Counted from the first letter of the stretch, positions 1 through 8,054 are shown. The stretch: 29,635 nucleotides of DNA from CAZPXF01 sp964590945 (GCA_964590945.1 CAZPXF010000017.1:1-29635); one strand, 5' to 3'. Notes: generated from the sequence alone by a model not told the origin. A program made the numbers and translations.

Positions 1-229
1 CAAGTCCGTCAAAAATACTCTTGTCTCCATTCGGCGAAAAGAAATTTTTCAGCATACTCATATTCAATGATTTGCCAAATCTCCGTGGCCGGGTAAAAAG
101 AGTGACGTCTGACCAGTTGTTTAGGAGATCCTTGATCATATTCGTTTTATCTACATAATAAAACCCATCCTGTCGAAGTTTAGCAAAATCTTCTATTCCG
201 ATTGGAAGTTTATTCTTTTTCTCATTCAT
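1..229 (-). CDS. AAA-ATPase-like protein, N-terminal fragment cut by window edge
   Basis: The N-terminal 76 residues are visible; the rest lies beyond the left edge. The protein opens MNEKKNKLPIGIEDF and continues with a FYYVDKT motif, then LFTRPRRFGKSLN, a Walker-A-like loop. This arrangement is typical of the AAA-ATPase-like family (PF09820) that usually carries a C-terminal PD-(D/E)XK nuclease-like domain (DUF1703); that second domain cannot be checked here. The start is the ATG at 227-229, preceded by a GGAGGGAG ribosome site. These proteins occur in many copies in gut Clostridia and Bacteroides and their role is unsettled, possibly nucleic-acid processing or defence. The family call is secure; a function is not claimed. 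Confidence 0.82.
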   Translation of the reverse strand, partial: MNEKKNKLPIGIEDFAKLRQDGFYYVDKTNMIKDLLNNWSDVTLFTRPRRFGKSLNMSMLKNFFSPNGDKSIFDGL

Positions 230-357
230 ATACTTTTCTCCCTCCACCGGTACCCGACCCGTTCAATTTGAAAATTATGTCTTAGTATATTTAAGTATAC
301 ACAATAAAAAATGAAATCAAAATAAAGATAAAATATTTCAGACGCTTCAGGCTCCCC

Positions 358-699
358 CTATATCGCCCATCCTCCCTGTGTCGTCATAAATGATATTCCA
401 AAAACCATGAAAAACAAAATCCACAGAACCACTCCGGCGATCATGAGTATCAGGGTTGCGCGGCAGTAATTTCTCTTGCTCACATTGATCGTGCTGCTGA
501 AGGACCAGACGATATATACGATCAGACCTACCAGCGGAATTGCCCCGATGATCATCGTCACGATCCATTCTCCGAGAGAAACCGGTTTCTTATCCCGCGG
601 CGGCCGTGTAGTGTAATTGATATTGTACTCATAATTCATATTGTGAATATCTTCTGTCTGTTCCTTATCTATATTCTTGTATTCAAATTCGCTGTCCAT
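358..699 (-). CDS. Small two-helix membrane protein, hypothetical
   Basis: A 113-residue protein with a polar N-terminus of about 40 residues rich in Asn, Tyr, Asp and Glu. Two hydrophobic segments follow, at about 44-69 and 81-105, separated by a conserved-looking NVSKRNYCRA stretch. The pattern SLGEW..IPLVGLIVYIVWSFS..NVSKRNYCRA resembles the membrane domain often found behind a zinc ribbon in clostridial hypothetical proteins; no zinc ribbon is present here. I chose the ATG at 697-699 because GACAGGAGAGAAA lies directly upstream; an in-frame ATG 11 codons earlier lacks a site. It has its own strong promoter (732-760). Function unknown. Confidence 0.75.
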   Translation of the reverse strand: MDSEFEYKNIDKEQTEDIHNMNYEYNINYTTRPPRDKKPVSLGEWIVTMIIGAIPLVGLIVYIVWSFSSTINVSKRNYCRATLILMIAGVVLWILFFMVFGISFMTTQGGWAI

Positions 700-731
700 T
701 TTCTCTCTCCTGTCAGGTATTTTATGAACCA

Positions 732-760
732 ACTATAGCATATTGCCGAAACACCGTCAA
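732..760 (-). promoter_or_regulatory. Sigma-A promoter of the two-helix membrane protein
   Basis: On the minus strand TTGACG (755-760) and TATAGT (732-737) are separated by exactly 17 bases, a near-consensus vegetative promoter. It lies about 33 bases upstream of the chosen ATG, after the rnf terminator, so this gene is transcribed separately from rnf. Confidence 0.75.
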
Positions 761-834
761 ACCGAACCATTCATTTTCCCCTTCTCCAAATAATTGCAGG
801 TATCTCCAGCTTTTAATATTTCCATATGAACCTC

Positions 835-862
835 AAAAAAGCGGCAGTTGCCCGCCGCTTTT
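835..862 (-). terminator. Rho-independent terminator of the rnf operon
   Basis: On the minus strand AAAAGCGGC and GCCGCTTTT form a nine-pair stem around an eight-base loop and run into a T tract. It begins about 27 bases beyond the rnfB stop codon, which marks the end of the rnfCDGEAB transcript. Confidence 0.9.
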
Positions 863-888
863 ACGAAACCACTATGTGATTATATTTC

Positions 889-1680
889 CTACAGAATAAT
901 CTTCTTCGGACACTTAAGCGCGCAAGCGCCGCAGTCGATACATTTCTCCGTATCGATATGGGCAATGTTGTTCTCAACTGTGACAGCGCCGAATTTACAT
1001 GTCTTCTCACAGAGGTGACATCCGATACATCCCACAGAACATGCCTGCATAACGTCCTTACCTTTATCCTGGGAACTGCACTGAACCAGATGCTTCTGGT
1101 CATACGGAACAAGCTCGATCAGATTTTTCGGACATGCTGCAATACATTTTCCGCAGGCCTTACATGCATCCTTGTCAACAACCGCAATGCCGTCAACAAT
1201 ATGGATCGCATCAAACGGACAAGCCTTTACACACTCGCCGAAGCCAAGACAGCCATAGTTACAGGACTTCGGTCCGCCATTCTGGACGAACGGCATCATT
1301 GTACAGTCCTTGATTCCGTAATACTCATAGTCCTGCTTTGCCTTTTCACAGGTTCCGGCACATTTTACAAATGCGACTTTATGTACGGCTTCACCGGCTT
1401 CAACGCCCATGATCGCGGAAACCTTTGCCGCTACCGGAGCGCCGCCGACAGGACATGTTCCAGGTTCGGCTTCTCCCTTCGCGATCGCTGCAGCAAGACC
1501 GGAACATCCAGGATATCCGCAGCCGCCGCAGTTATTTCCAGGCAAAACGCCAAGAATTGCTTCTTCTTTTTCATCCACCTCGACTGCAAATTTCTTTCCG
1601 GCAAATCCAAGGAAAAATCCAATGAAAACCCCCGTTCCGCCGACAATTGCTGCCGCGATTATAATACCAGTAATATTCAT
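889..1680 (-). CDS. rnfB: Rnf complex subunit B, iron-sulfur protein
   Basis: RnfB carries electrons between ferredoxin and the membrane part of the Rnf ferredoxin:NAD+ oxidoreductase. The 263-residue protein has one N-terminal membrane anchor (about residues 4-26). Next is the four-Cys site CGGCGYPGC plus C76 (C51, C54, C59, C76), which binds a [4Fe-4S] cluster in this family. Ferredoxin-type motifs follow with Cys at 140/144/150/154, 173/176/179/183, 218/221/224/228 and 247/250/253/257. This large set of cluster sites is usual for clostridial RnfB. The ATG at 1680 has an AGGAGG site. It is the last gene of the operon, 13 bases after rnfA, and is followed by a terminator. Confidence 0.97.
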   Translation of the reverse strand: MNITGIIIAAAIVGGTGVFIGFFLGFAGKKFAVEVDEKEEAILGVLPGNNCGGCGYPGCSGLAAAIAKGEAEPGTCPVGGAPVAAKVSAIMGVEAGEAVHKVAFVKCAGTCEKAKQDYEYYGIKDCTMMPFVQNGGPKSCNYGCLGFGECVKACPFDAIHIVDGIAVVDKDACKACGKCIAACPKNLIELVPYDQKHLVQCSSQDKGKDVMQACSVGCIGCHLCEKTCKFGAVTVENNIAHIDTEKCIDCGACALKCPKKIIL

Positions 1681-1693
1681 ATCTCTATGCCTC

Positions 1694-2269
1694 CTATACT
1701 ATTCCTGAGAATCCGGTGAAGGCAATCGCCATCAGACAAGCTGTGATCAGCACCATTGGAGTTCCCTTAAATGGTTCCGGGAAATCATTGTGCTCAGTCT
1801 TCTCACGGATACCTGCCATGATTACTATGGCGATCGTAAAACCAACTGCCGTAGCCAGACCATAAACAGTAGTCTGAAGAATCGTGTATTCATACTGCAC
1901 ACTGTTCAGTGCAACACCAAGTACTGCACAGTTTGTAGTGATCAGCGGGAGATAAACTCCAAGTGAATTGTACAGTGACGGAACCGATTTCTTCAGGAAC
2001 ATCTCAACAAACTGTACAAGACACGCAATAACGAGGATAAATACAATCGTCTTTAAGTACTGGAATCCAAGCGGATCCAGAATAAATTTGTATAAAATGG
2101 CTGTTACAAAGGAAGAGATCGTAAGTACGAAGATCAAAGCTCCTCCCATACCTGCAGCCTGGTCCGCTTTCTTGGATACACCAAGGAAAGGACAAAGTCC
2201 AAGGAACTGGCTAAGTACAACGTTATTACAAAGCGCAGATCCGATTGCGATAATTAACAATGTTTTCAT
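1694..2269 (-). CDS. rnfA: Rnf complex subunit A, membrane protein
   Basis: RnfA is one of two homologous six-helix membrane subunits that form the transmembrane core of Rnf. In the family, RnfA and RnfE hold a [2Fe-2S] cluster between them using conserved Cys; here C26 in LGLCPFLG and the Cys in TTNCAVLG fit that role. The 191-residue length is normal. Hydrophobic segments run throughout, and the opening ALCNNVVLSQFLG is diagnostic. The ATG at 2267-2269 has an AGGAGG site starting inside the end of rnfE. It sits 14 bases after rnfE and 13 bases before rnfB. Confidence 0.97.
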   Translation of the reverse strand: MKTLLIIAIGSALCNNVVLSQFLGLCPFLGVSKKADQAAGMGGALIFVLTISSFVTAILYKFILDPLGFQYLKTIVFILVIACLVQFVEMFLKKSVPSLYNSLGVYLPLITTNCAVLGVALNSVQYEYTILQTTVYGLATAVGFTIAIVIMAGIREKTEHNDFPEPFKGTPMVLITACLMAIAFTGFSGIV

Positions 2270-2283
2270 CTGTACCCGGCCTC

Positions 2284-3003
2284 CTATTCTGCTTTATTTT
2301 CTGTCTCAGATGCTGACTTACCGCCGCAGATGGCAGCGTTTCCGCATGCCGCACATCCGCCGTCACAGGTTCCGACAGGCGCTTTTTTCTTTCCGGCCTT
2401 CAGCTTATTCTGCGCTGCAACAAGACATGCGAGTACAAGGAATGCGCCAGGCGCCATTACAAAAATGGAGATCGGTGTAAATCCTGCCGTACCTGCAGCA
2501 GAATCAGCCAGCGGAAGAACCTGCATTCCGAAGATTGCGCCGCTTCCGAGAAGCTCACGGAAAATACCAATAAGTGTCAGGCCGATCGTAAATCCAAGTC
2601 CCATACCGATTCCGTCGAAGATAGACGGTACAACTGCATTCTTGGAAGCATAGCTTTCCGCACGGCCAAGAATGATACAGTTAACAACGATCAAAGGAAT
2701 ATAGATTCCAAGAGACGCATACAGATCCGGAAGGAAGCCTTCCATCAGGAACTCGACGATCGTTACGAATGAAGCAACAACTACGATAAATGCCGGTACA
2801 CGTACTCCATCCGGAATAACCTTACGAAGCATGGAGATCAGCATATTGGACAGGACAAGCACCACCGTAGTGGAAAGTCCCATACCGATACCATTGGTGG
2901 CTGATGTCGTTGTAGCAAGTGTAGGACACATACCCAACATCAGGACAAAGGTAGGGTTTTCTTTAATAATACCATTGTAAACACGTTCTGTACAACTATT
3001 CAC
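2284..3003 (-). CDS. rnfE: Rnf complex subunit E with cysteine-rich C-terminal tail
   Basis: RnfE is the membrane partner of RnfA. NGIIKENPTFVLMLGMCPTLA at the N-terminus, and C26 and C109 in the positions used for the RnfA/RnfE [2Fe-2S] cluster, identify it. The start is GTG at 3001-3003: the matching MNSC...ERV opening and a GGAGG site inside the end of rnfG support it, and the gene overlaps rnfG by 8 bases. The 239-residue protein is longer than the usual 200-230. After the last helix comes a Lys-rich stretch (about 199-207) and then a tail with four Cys at 213, 217, 220 and 226, ending acidic. The tail is not part of the core family; its role is unknown. Confidence 0.96.
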   Translation of the reverse strand: MNSCTERVYNGIIKENPTFVLMLGMCPTLATTTSATNGIGMGLSTTVVLVLSNMLISMLRKVIPDGVRVPAFIVVVASFVTIVEFLMEGFLPDLYASLGIYIPLIVVNCIILGRAESYASKNAVVPSIFDGIGMGLGFTIGLTLIGIFRELLGSGAIFGMQVLPLADSAAGTAGFTPISIFVMAPGAFLVLACLVAAQNKLKAGKKKAPVGTCDGGCAACGNAAICGGKSASETENKAE

Positions 3004-3616
3004 CTTGACTACCTCCTCCTAAAACATTTGTATAATATGCGATTGCAGCATCTACGCCGTTCGTAACCGCATTGGATGTTACAGTAGCGCCGCTCATCGC
3101 ATCGATGGTGTCATCGCTCTGCGAGCCGGTTCCGTCCTTCACATATGTGAATTTCTCCACCTGTTTGCCTGCAAACTGCTCGTAAAAGTCAGGCTCCTTT
3201 GCCCTCATACCAAGTCCTGCAGTCTCGCTGATAGAAAGGAAGGAAATTCCAAGAACAGTTCCGTCATTCTGAATACCAACTGTCATCTGAATATCTCCGC
3301 CATAGCCTTCGCTGTCTGTAACCGTTATGACATATCCGAGATCCGAACTTCCGTCGGATGCAGTAACAACGCCGTTAATCTCGGCAACGCTGCCGTATCC
3401 TGCGTCATCAAGCGCGGACTGCGCTGCACTCTCATCCAATTCATATTCCTTAAATTCGCTGGCAGCTTCAAAAACTTCCTTGTAAGCTGCATTCTGGGTT
3501 TCGATCTGTACCTGTGCGATAGGATCCTTCGTGATCTCATAAACAATACCGAGCAGGGCTCCGGAGACGAGTGTAATAGCAGTAAGAATTAAAGCATTTT
3601 TAACAATCTTATTCAT
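2996..3616 (-). CDS. rnfG: Rnf complex subunit G, covalent-FMN protein
   Basis: RnfG carries covalently bound FMN on the outer face of the membrane in the Rnf electron path. The 206-residue protein has an N-terminal membrane anchor (about 7-27) and an FMN-binding domain. The attachment motif DAMSGAT ends at T178, the expected flavinylated Thr. GLGMRAKEPDF is a further family signature. The ATG at 3614-3616 shares one base with the rnfD stop (TAATG), so translation is probably coupled. Flavinylation in this family needs ApbE, which is not in this window. Confidence 0.95.
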   Translation of the reverse strand: MNKIVKNALILTAITLVSGALLGIVYEITKDPIAQVQIETQNAAYKEVFEAASEFKEYELDESAAQSALDDAGYGSVAEINGVVTASDGSSDLGYVITVTDSEGYGGDIQMTVGIQNDGTVLGISFLSISETAGLGMRAKEPDFYEQFAGKQVEKFTYVKDGTGSQSDDTIDAMSGATVTSNAVTNGVDAAIAYYTNVLGGGSQGE

Positions 3617-4545
3617 TATTTCTCTCCTCCTTTACCAAATGGCTTCGGAATCGTAACGCGCTCGATCAGCGGTACAAGCAGATTACAGAAGATGATCGCA
3701 TAGGAAACACCCTCAGCGCCGCTTCCGAAAATACGGAACACTCCGGTCAGGATACCGCAGCAGATACCGAAAATGATCTGGCCGCTCTTTGTGATCGGCG
3801 AGGTAACGTAATCTGTCGCCATGAACCATGCGCCAAGCATCAGACCGCCGCCGCAAAGCTGAGCCGTAAGATACGAAGCATCCAGTCCATGTCCGCCGAA
3901 CAGCACTACAAAAACCGCAAATGAAATAATGTAGGAAGCAGGAATGCGAAGATCAATGATTCCCATAAGCAGCAGGATGATCGCGCCGATAACGATAGCG
4001 ATAACTGAAGTCTCGCCGATCGTACCCGGGATCGTACCAACGAGCATCTTCATTGTGTCTACGGTCTCGCCGCTCTTTAAAAGAGCCAGCGGCGTAGCGC
4101 CGGATACTCCGTCATATGTAAAATCTGTCATCGGACTGGTAAAGGAGATCAGCAGAAAACATCTTGCACCCAGCGCCGGGTTCATGAAGTTCTGTCCGAG
4201 TCCGCCAAACAGCTGCTTAACAACTACAATAGCAAAAATACTTCCAAGAGCACCGATCCAATACGGACATGCCGCCGGCATATTCAGGCCAAGCAAAAGG
4301 CCTGTGACAACAGCACTGAAGTCTCCGACCGTGATCGGCTTATGCATAAGTTTCTCATAAACATACTCTGAAATTACTGCAACTGCTGTCGTAACAACAA
4401 GCATAATCAGAGCTCTGATTCCAAAGTTATAAATACCGAACAAAGACGCCGGAAGCAAAGCAATCGCAACCCACATCATGATGTTGCCGGAAGTAACCTT
4501 GGAACGAATATGTGGTGAAGATGATATATTAAAATTTTCAGCCAC
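3616..4545 (-). CDS. rnfD: Rnf complex subunit D, membrane flavoprotein
   Basis: RnfD is a multi-helix membrane subunit homologous to NqrB that carries covalent FMN. The 309-residue protein is almost wholly hydrophobic. It has the conserved NPALGARCFLL stretch and an SGATPLALL motif whose T151 is the likely flavin attachment site. The start is GTG at 4543-4545 (GTG GCT GAA AAT), preceded by GAGGTGAAC; the conserved SSSPHIRS segment begins a few residues in, so the start fits family alignments. It lies 21 bases after rnfC and overlaps rnfG by one base. Confidence 0.96.
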   Translation of the reverse strand: MAENFNISSSPHIRSKVTSGNIMMWVAIALLPASLFGIYNFGIRALIMLVVTTAVAVISEYVYEKLMHKPITVGDFSAVVTGLLLGLNMPAACPYWIGALGSIFAIVVVKQLFGGLGQNFMNPALGARCFLLISFTSPMTDFTYDGVSGATPLALLKSGETVDTMKMLVGTIPGTIGETSVIAIVIGAIILLLMGIIDLRIPASYIISFAVFVVLFGGHGLDASYLTAQLCGGGLMLGAWFMATDYVTSPITKSGQIIFGICCGILTGVFRIFGSGAEGVSYAIIFCNLLVPLIERVTIPKPFGKGGEK

Positions 4546-4566
4546 TTTTGTTCACCTCTTCCTTTA

Positions 4567-5886
4567 TTATTTCTTTCTTCTGTTAGCTAAAACAATCTTT
4601 CTCATGGATCCGATTGACTGCTTCAGAGGACGCTTTGCAGGACATACATAACTACATGATCCGCACTCGACACATTCCATACCATGTTCTTTCTCAAAGG
4701 AATCCGAATCATGGCGATTTGCAAAATCTGCAAGTCTCGAAGGAATGATACGGCTTGGACAGGCGTCGATACAACGTCCGCAGTTGATACATGCGGTTGT
4801 AGGCGATGCTGCGACCTCATCCTTTGACAGGCAAAGGATAGAAGAATTTGTCTTTGTGATCGGCGTATCCAGCGTAAACATACTGAATCCCATCATCGGT
4901 CCGCCGGAAATGATCTTCTCCGGTTCCCCCTTAAATCCTCCGGCAGCTTCCACAAGCTCTCTCTGATTGGTTCCAAAGAGTACCTTAAAGTTGCCCGGAG
5001 ACTCAACGCCGTCGCCGCTGACAGTCACGATTCTTTCCATAACCGGTCTGCCTTCTACAACAGCCGTATGTACAGCGATCATCGTCTCAACGTTATCAAC
5101 AACACATCCCGCGTCTGCCGGAAGCATTGTGGAATTGATCGCGCGGCCCGTTGTAGCATAGATGAGCTGCCGCTCAGCGCCCTGTGGATATTTCGTCTTC
5201 AGAGGCTTCACCTCGATGCGCGGCTCATCAGCTGTCATCTCTTCCAAAAGCTTGATGCAATCCGGTTTGTTGTCCTCAATACCGAAAATACCTTTTGCAT
5301 TATCAAAGAGTCTTAAAATAACTTTCATGCCGCTGACAAGCTCTTTTGTATTCTCGAGCATTCTTCTGTAGTCAGCCGTAATGTAAGGCTCACACTCGGC
5401 GCAGTTTGCGATCACGTAATCGATCTTGTCCGGCTCCTTTGGTGAAAGCTTAACCTGTGTAGGGAACCCAGCACCTCCCATACCTACAACGCCTGCATCG
5501 CCGATCAGTTTGATGATCTCCTCCTTTGATAATTCATCCACAGGCTTAACAGGAGCATACTCAATTTCCTTATACTCGTTGTCGTTCTCGATGACAATAC
5601 AATTTACTTTAGAACCTGTCGCATTAAAATGAGGTTCGATCGCCTTAACCTTTCCGGATACAGATGCATAAACAGGTGAAGAAACAAATCCACCGGCTTC
5701 AGCAATTCTCTGTCCCTTCAGCACATAATCGCCCTTCGCAACAACTGGCTTGGCAGGTGCGCCGATATGCTGAGACAAAGGATAAACAAGATCGCCTTTT
5801 GGTTCAACTGCAAAAATTGGTTCATCTTTGGCAAGGCGCTTTCCATCGTCCGGATGAATCCCGCCCTTAAATGTTAAAAGTCCCAT
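4567..5886 (-). CDS. rnfC: Rnf complex subunit C, NADH-binding flavoprotein
   Basis: RnfC is the cytoplasmic subunit that binds FMN and exchanges electrons with NAD(H). In 439 residues it shows the GVVGMGGAGFPTQVK loop (about 132-146) shared with complex I NuoF-type flavoproteins. A SLBB-like region follows, then two [4Fe-4S] sites with Cys at 366/369/372/376 and 405/408/411/415. The opening TFKGGIHP is typical of the family. It is the first gene of rnfCDGEAB. The ATG at 5884-5886 follows AAGGAAGGG. The upstream gap contains palindromes that may regulate the operon. Confidence 0.97.
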   Translation of the reverse strand: MGLLTFKGGIHPDDGKRLAKDEPIFAVEPKGDLVYPLSQHIGAPAKPVVAKGDYVLKGQRIAEAGGFVSSPVYASVSGKVKAIEPHFNATGSKVNCIVIENDNEYKEIEYAPVKPVDELSKEEIIKLIGDAGVVGMGGAGFPTQVKLSPKEPDKIDYVIANCAECEPYITADYRRMLENTKELVSGMKVILRLFDNAKGIFGIEDNKPDCIKLLEEMTADEPRIEVKPLKTKYPQGAERQLIYATTGRAINSTMLPADAGCVVDNVETMIAVHTAVVEGRPVMERIVTVSGDGVESPGNFKVLFGTNQRELVEAAGGFKGEPEKIISGGPMMGFSMFTLDTPITKTNSSILCLSKDEVAASPTTACINCGRCIDACPSRIIPSRLADFANRHDSDSFEKEHGMECVECGSCSYVCPAKRPLKQSIGSMRKIVLANRRKK

Positions 5887-5928
5887 TTATTCTGCCCTTC
5901 CTTCCTTTATTCTCTAGTTTATACTATA

Positions 5929-5952
5929 CTAGATTATTTTTTAAAAATCTAG
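5929..5952. promoter_or_regulatory. Palindrome in the rnf promoter region
   Basis: CTAGATT and AATCTAG form a 7+7 inverted repeat around ten A/T bases, about 43 bases upstream of rnfC. On the minus strand TAGTATAGTATAAA immediately follows and offers possible -10 elements, so the repeat would overlap the polymerase site. It could be an operator. No good -35 is visible, so the promoter assignment is tentative. Confidence 0.4.
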
Positions 5953-5991
5953 TAAAAATACATAATATTATTGTACAATAAACAATACATT

Positions 5992-6009
5992 TTGATGCAT
6001 TTTTAACAA
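5992..6009. promoter_or_regulatory. Possible Rex-type operator upstream of rnf
   Basis: TTGATGCATTTTTAACAA matches the Rex redox-repressor consensus TTGTTAANNNNTTAACAA at 11 of 14 fixed positions: the right half is perfect and the left half matches 4 of 7. Rex senses NADH/NAD+, which would suit an NAD+-reducing complex. A perfect 12-base palindrome TATTGTACAATA lies next to it at 5969-5980. Such matches arise by chance in A/T-rich DNA, so this is a hypothesis. Confidence 0.25.
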
Positions 6010-6072
6010 TCGCCTGAACGCCGCATTTCAACGCAGCAGCAAAGAAAAATTCCGCGATTACTTTCCTCTTAT

Positions 6073-6108
6073 ACAGAAAACAGAGGATACATATTGTATC
6101 CCCTGTTT
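6073..6108 (-). terminator. Terminator of the rpiR-baiN-cmk-ispH-S1 transcript
   Basis: On the minus strand AAACAGGGGATAC and GTATCCTCTGTTT form a 13-position stem with one G-T pair and a five-base loop, followed by TTTTCTGT. It lies about 20 bases past the S1 gene stop and separates this string from rnf. Confidence 0.88.
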
Positions 6109-6126
6109 GAAGTCATGATTAAAATT

Positions 6127-7212
6127 TTATTCTTCTTCTGCAGCCGGCTCCTGTACCTGTACAGGCTCAAGAACTTTCAGACTGAGGCTGATCTTCTTAT
6201 CTGCTTCATTGAGATCAACGATCTTGGCCTCGATCTCCTGTCCGACCTTCAGGACATCGGATGGCTTGTCCACATGTGCTCTCGAAATCTGAGAAACATG
6301 AAGCAGCGCATCAACGCCAGGTGCAAGTTCAACAAAAGCGCCAAAGTCAGTCATACGTGCTACCTTGCCTTTAATGATCGTTCCCACTGCATATTTCTCT
6401 CCGGCATTGAGCCATGGATTTGTCTCAGGGAATTTCAGGCTTAATGCGATCTTCGTATCCTTGATATCCTTTACAAGAACAGTCACATTCTGGCCGACTT
6501 TAAATACTTTCTTCGGATTCTCAACACGTCCCCAGGACATCTCGGAAATATGAAGAAGTCCATCTACTCCGCCGAGATCGATAAATGCGCCGAAATCCGT
6601 AACGTTCTTAACAACACCGTCAATCCTATCTCCGATCTGAAGTCTTGCGAAAAGCTCTTCCTGGAGCTTAGCTTTCTCCTTAAGAAGGAGTTGCTTTCTG
6701 TCGCCGATGATGCGGTTTCTTCTCGGATTGAACTCGGTGATCACAAATTCGATCTCCTGACCGTCATATTTGCTTAAGTCCTTCTCATATGTATCGGATA
6801 CAAGACTTGCAGGAATAAATACTCTGGCCTCGTCAACGACAACGCTGAGTCCTCCGCCAAGGATCTGAACAACCGTAGCCTTCAATACTTCCTTGTTCTC
6901 ATACGCCTCGCGAAGCTTCTCATTTCCTCTCTCAGCAGCAAGGCGCTTGTAGGAAAGTCTCACCTGACCCTCTCCGTCATTGACCTGAAGGACTTTTACT
7001 TCCATAGTATCGCCCGGATTTACAAGTGTTGTCAAATCAACGTTCGCTTCGTTCGTATACTCATTGCGTGTGATAATACCATCAGCCTTATAGCCTATAT
7101 TCAAGATAATCTCATCCGGCTTTACATCAATAACCGTACCTTCAACGACCTCTCCTGTTCTAATTGTCTTAAATGAATCTTCCAGCATTTGTTCAAAAGT
7201 TAATTCTGACAT
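6127..7212 (-). CDS. rpsA: S1-domain RNA-binding protein, ribosomal protein S1 homologue
   Basis: A 361-residue protein with four S1 RNA-binding repeats at about 20-88, 105-172, 190-260 and 275-345. The third and fourth are canonical (DFGAFIDLGGVDGLLHISE and DFGAFVELAPGVDALLHVSQ); the first two have diverged. It ends in an acidic tail. Firmicute S1 homologues of this size bind mRNA and assist translation, but often are not essential as E. coli S1 is. I chose the ATG at 7210-7212, since GGAGGT lies 9 bases upstream; an upstream in-frame start is not supported. The start overlaps the end of ispH by 20 bases in another frame. In some Clostridia the two are one fused protein. Confidence 0.9.
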   Translation of the reverse strand: MSELTFEQMLEDSFKTIRTGEVVEGTVIDVKPDEIILNIGYKADGIITRNEYTNEANVDLTTLVNPGDTMEVKVLQVNDGEGQVRLSYKRLAAERGNEKLREAYENKEVLKATVVQILGGGLSVVVDEARVFIPASLVSDTYEKDLSKYDGQEIEFVITEFNPRRNRIIGDRKQLLLKEKAKLQEELFARLQIGDRIDGVVKNVTDFGAFIDLGGVDGLLHISEMSWGRVENPKKVFKVGQNVTVLVKDIKDTKIALSLKFPETNPWLNAGEKYAVGTIIKGKVARMTDFGAFVELAPGVDALLHVSQISRAHVDKPSDVLKVGQEIEAKIVDLNEADKKISLSLKVLEPVQVQEPAAEEE

Positions 7213-8050
7213 AATTTTGAACCTCCTCAATAATATTATTGGGCGTGGATGCCCCTGCGGTAATACCTACGCTCTCCATGGATACTAATTGATTCGAATC
7301 CAAATTATCCAGTGTCTGTATATAGTAAGTATTTTCACATTCTCTTTTACAAATTTCAAATAGCTTCTGCGTGTTTGAACTATGGATATCGCCAACTACA
7401 AGCATCGCATCGACCTTCGATGCGATTGATTTAGCTTCCTTCTGCCTTTCCTCCGTAGTACTGCAGATTGTATTTAAAACAATTATATCATACCGCTTTT
7501 TTGAAAGAATTTCAACCAAATCTTGAAATTTCTTGTAATTAAATGTCGTCTGGGAAACGACGCATACCGCTTCCCCGCCCTTCGGCGGTTCAAAGGCTTC
7601 TGCTTCCTCTTTTGTCTGGATGATCGATACATCGGAAGAGACCCATCCTTTTATGCCGGTCACCTCCGGATGATCCGGATCGCCGATGATCACAATATGA
7701 CGGCCTTTTTTACTCTCCTCCTGTACGATCCGGTGGATCTTCAGGACAAACGGACATGTTGCGTCCACAAAATCCAACTGATTCCTTTCCAGTATATCAT
7801 AGATCTTCTTCGGCGCCCCATGGGAACGTATGATGACAGTACCCTCCCGGAGGCTTTCCAGCTTCTCTTCTGAATCGATCACACGGACTCCGTGCTTTTC
7901 AAGATCTTTTATGACCTCCTGATTATGAATGATCGGGCCGTAGGTATAGATCGGTCCGACCTTATTTTTCTCAATCTGTTCATAGACCGTATCGATCGCA
8001 CGCTTTACCCCGAAACAGAAGCCTGCCGTTTTTGCAGTCGTAATGTTCAT
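7193..8050 (-). CDS. ispH: 4-hydroxy-3-methylbut-2-enyl diphosphate reductase
   Basis: IspH carries out the last step of the MEP isoprenoid pathway, reducing HMBPP to IPP and DMAPP with a [4Fe-4S] cluster. In 285 residues the three cluster Cys are visible as C12 (GFCFGVKRA), C99 (DATCPF) and C196 (NTICSTT). H42, H77 (RSHGAP) and E129 (HPEVTG) match the substrate-binding positions. It starts 4 bases after cmk and overlaps the S1 gene by 20 bases, so the three are very likely co-transcribed. No S1 domain is fused to its C-terminus. Confidence 0.96.
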   Translation of the reverse strand: MNITTAKTAGFCFGVKRAIDTVYEQIEKNKVGPIYTYGPIIHNQEVIKDLEKHGVRVIDSEEKLESLREGTVIIRSHGAPKKIYDILERNQLDFVDATCPFVLKIHRIVQEESKKGRHIVIIGDPDHPEVTGIKGWVSSDVSIIQTKEEAEAFEPPKGGEAVCVVSQTTFNYKKFQDLVEILSKKRYDIIVLNTICSTTEERQKEAKSIASKVDAMLVVGDIHSSNTQKLFEICKRECENTYYIQTLDNLDSNQLVSMESVGITAGASTPNNIIEEVQNYVRINF

Positions 8051-8054
8051 AAGA

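Noticed and set aside
5929..6009. A second small gene or CRISPR-like repeat in the rnf upstream gap
   Set aside because: The repeats are short, A/T-rich and unlike each other; no spaced repeat array or open frame with a ribosome site is present.
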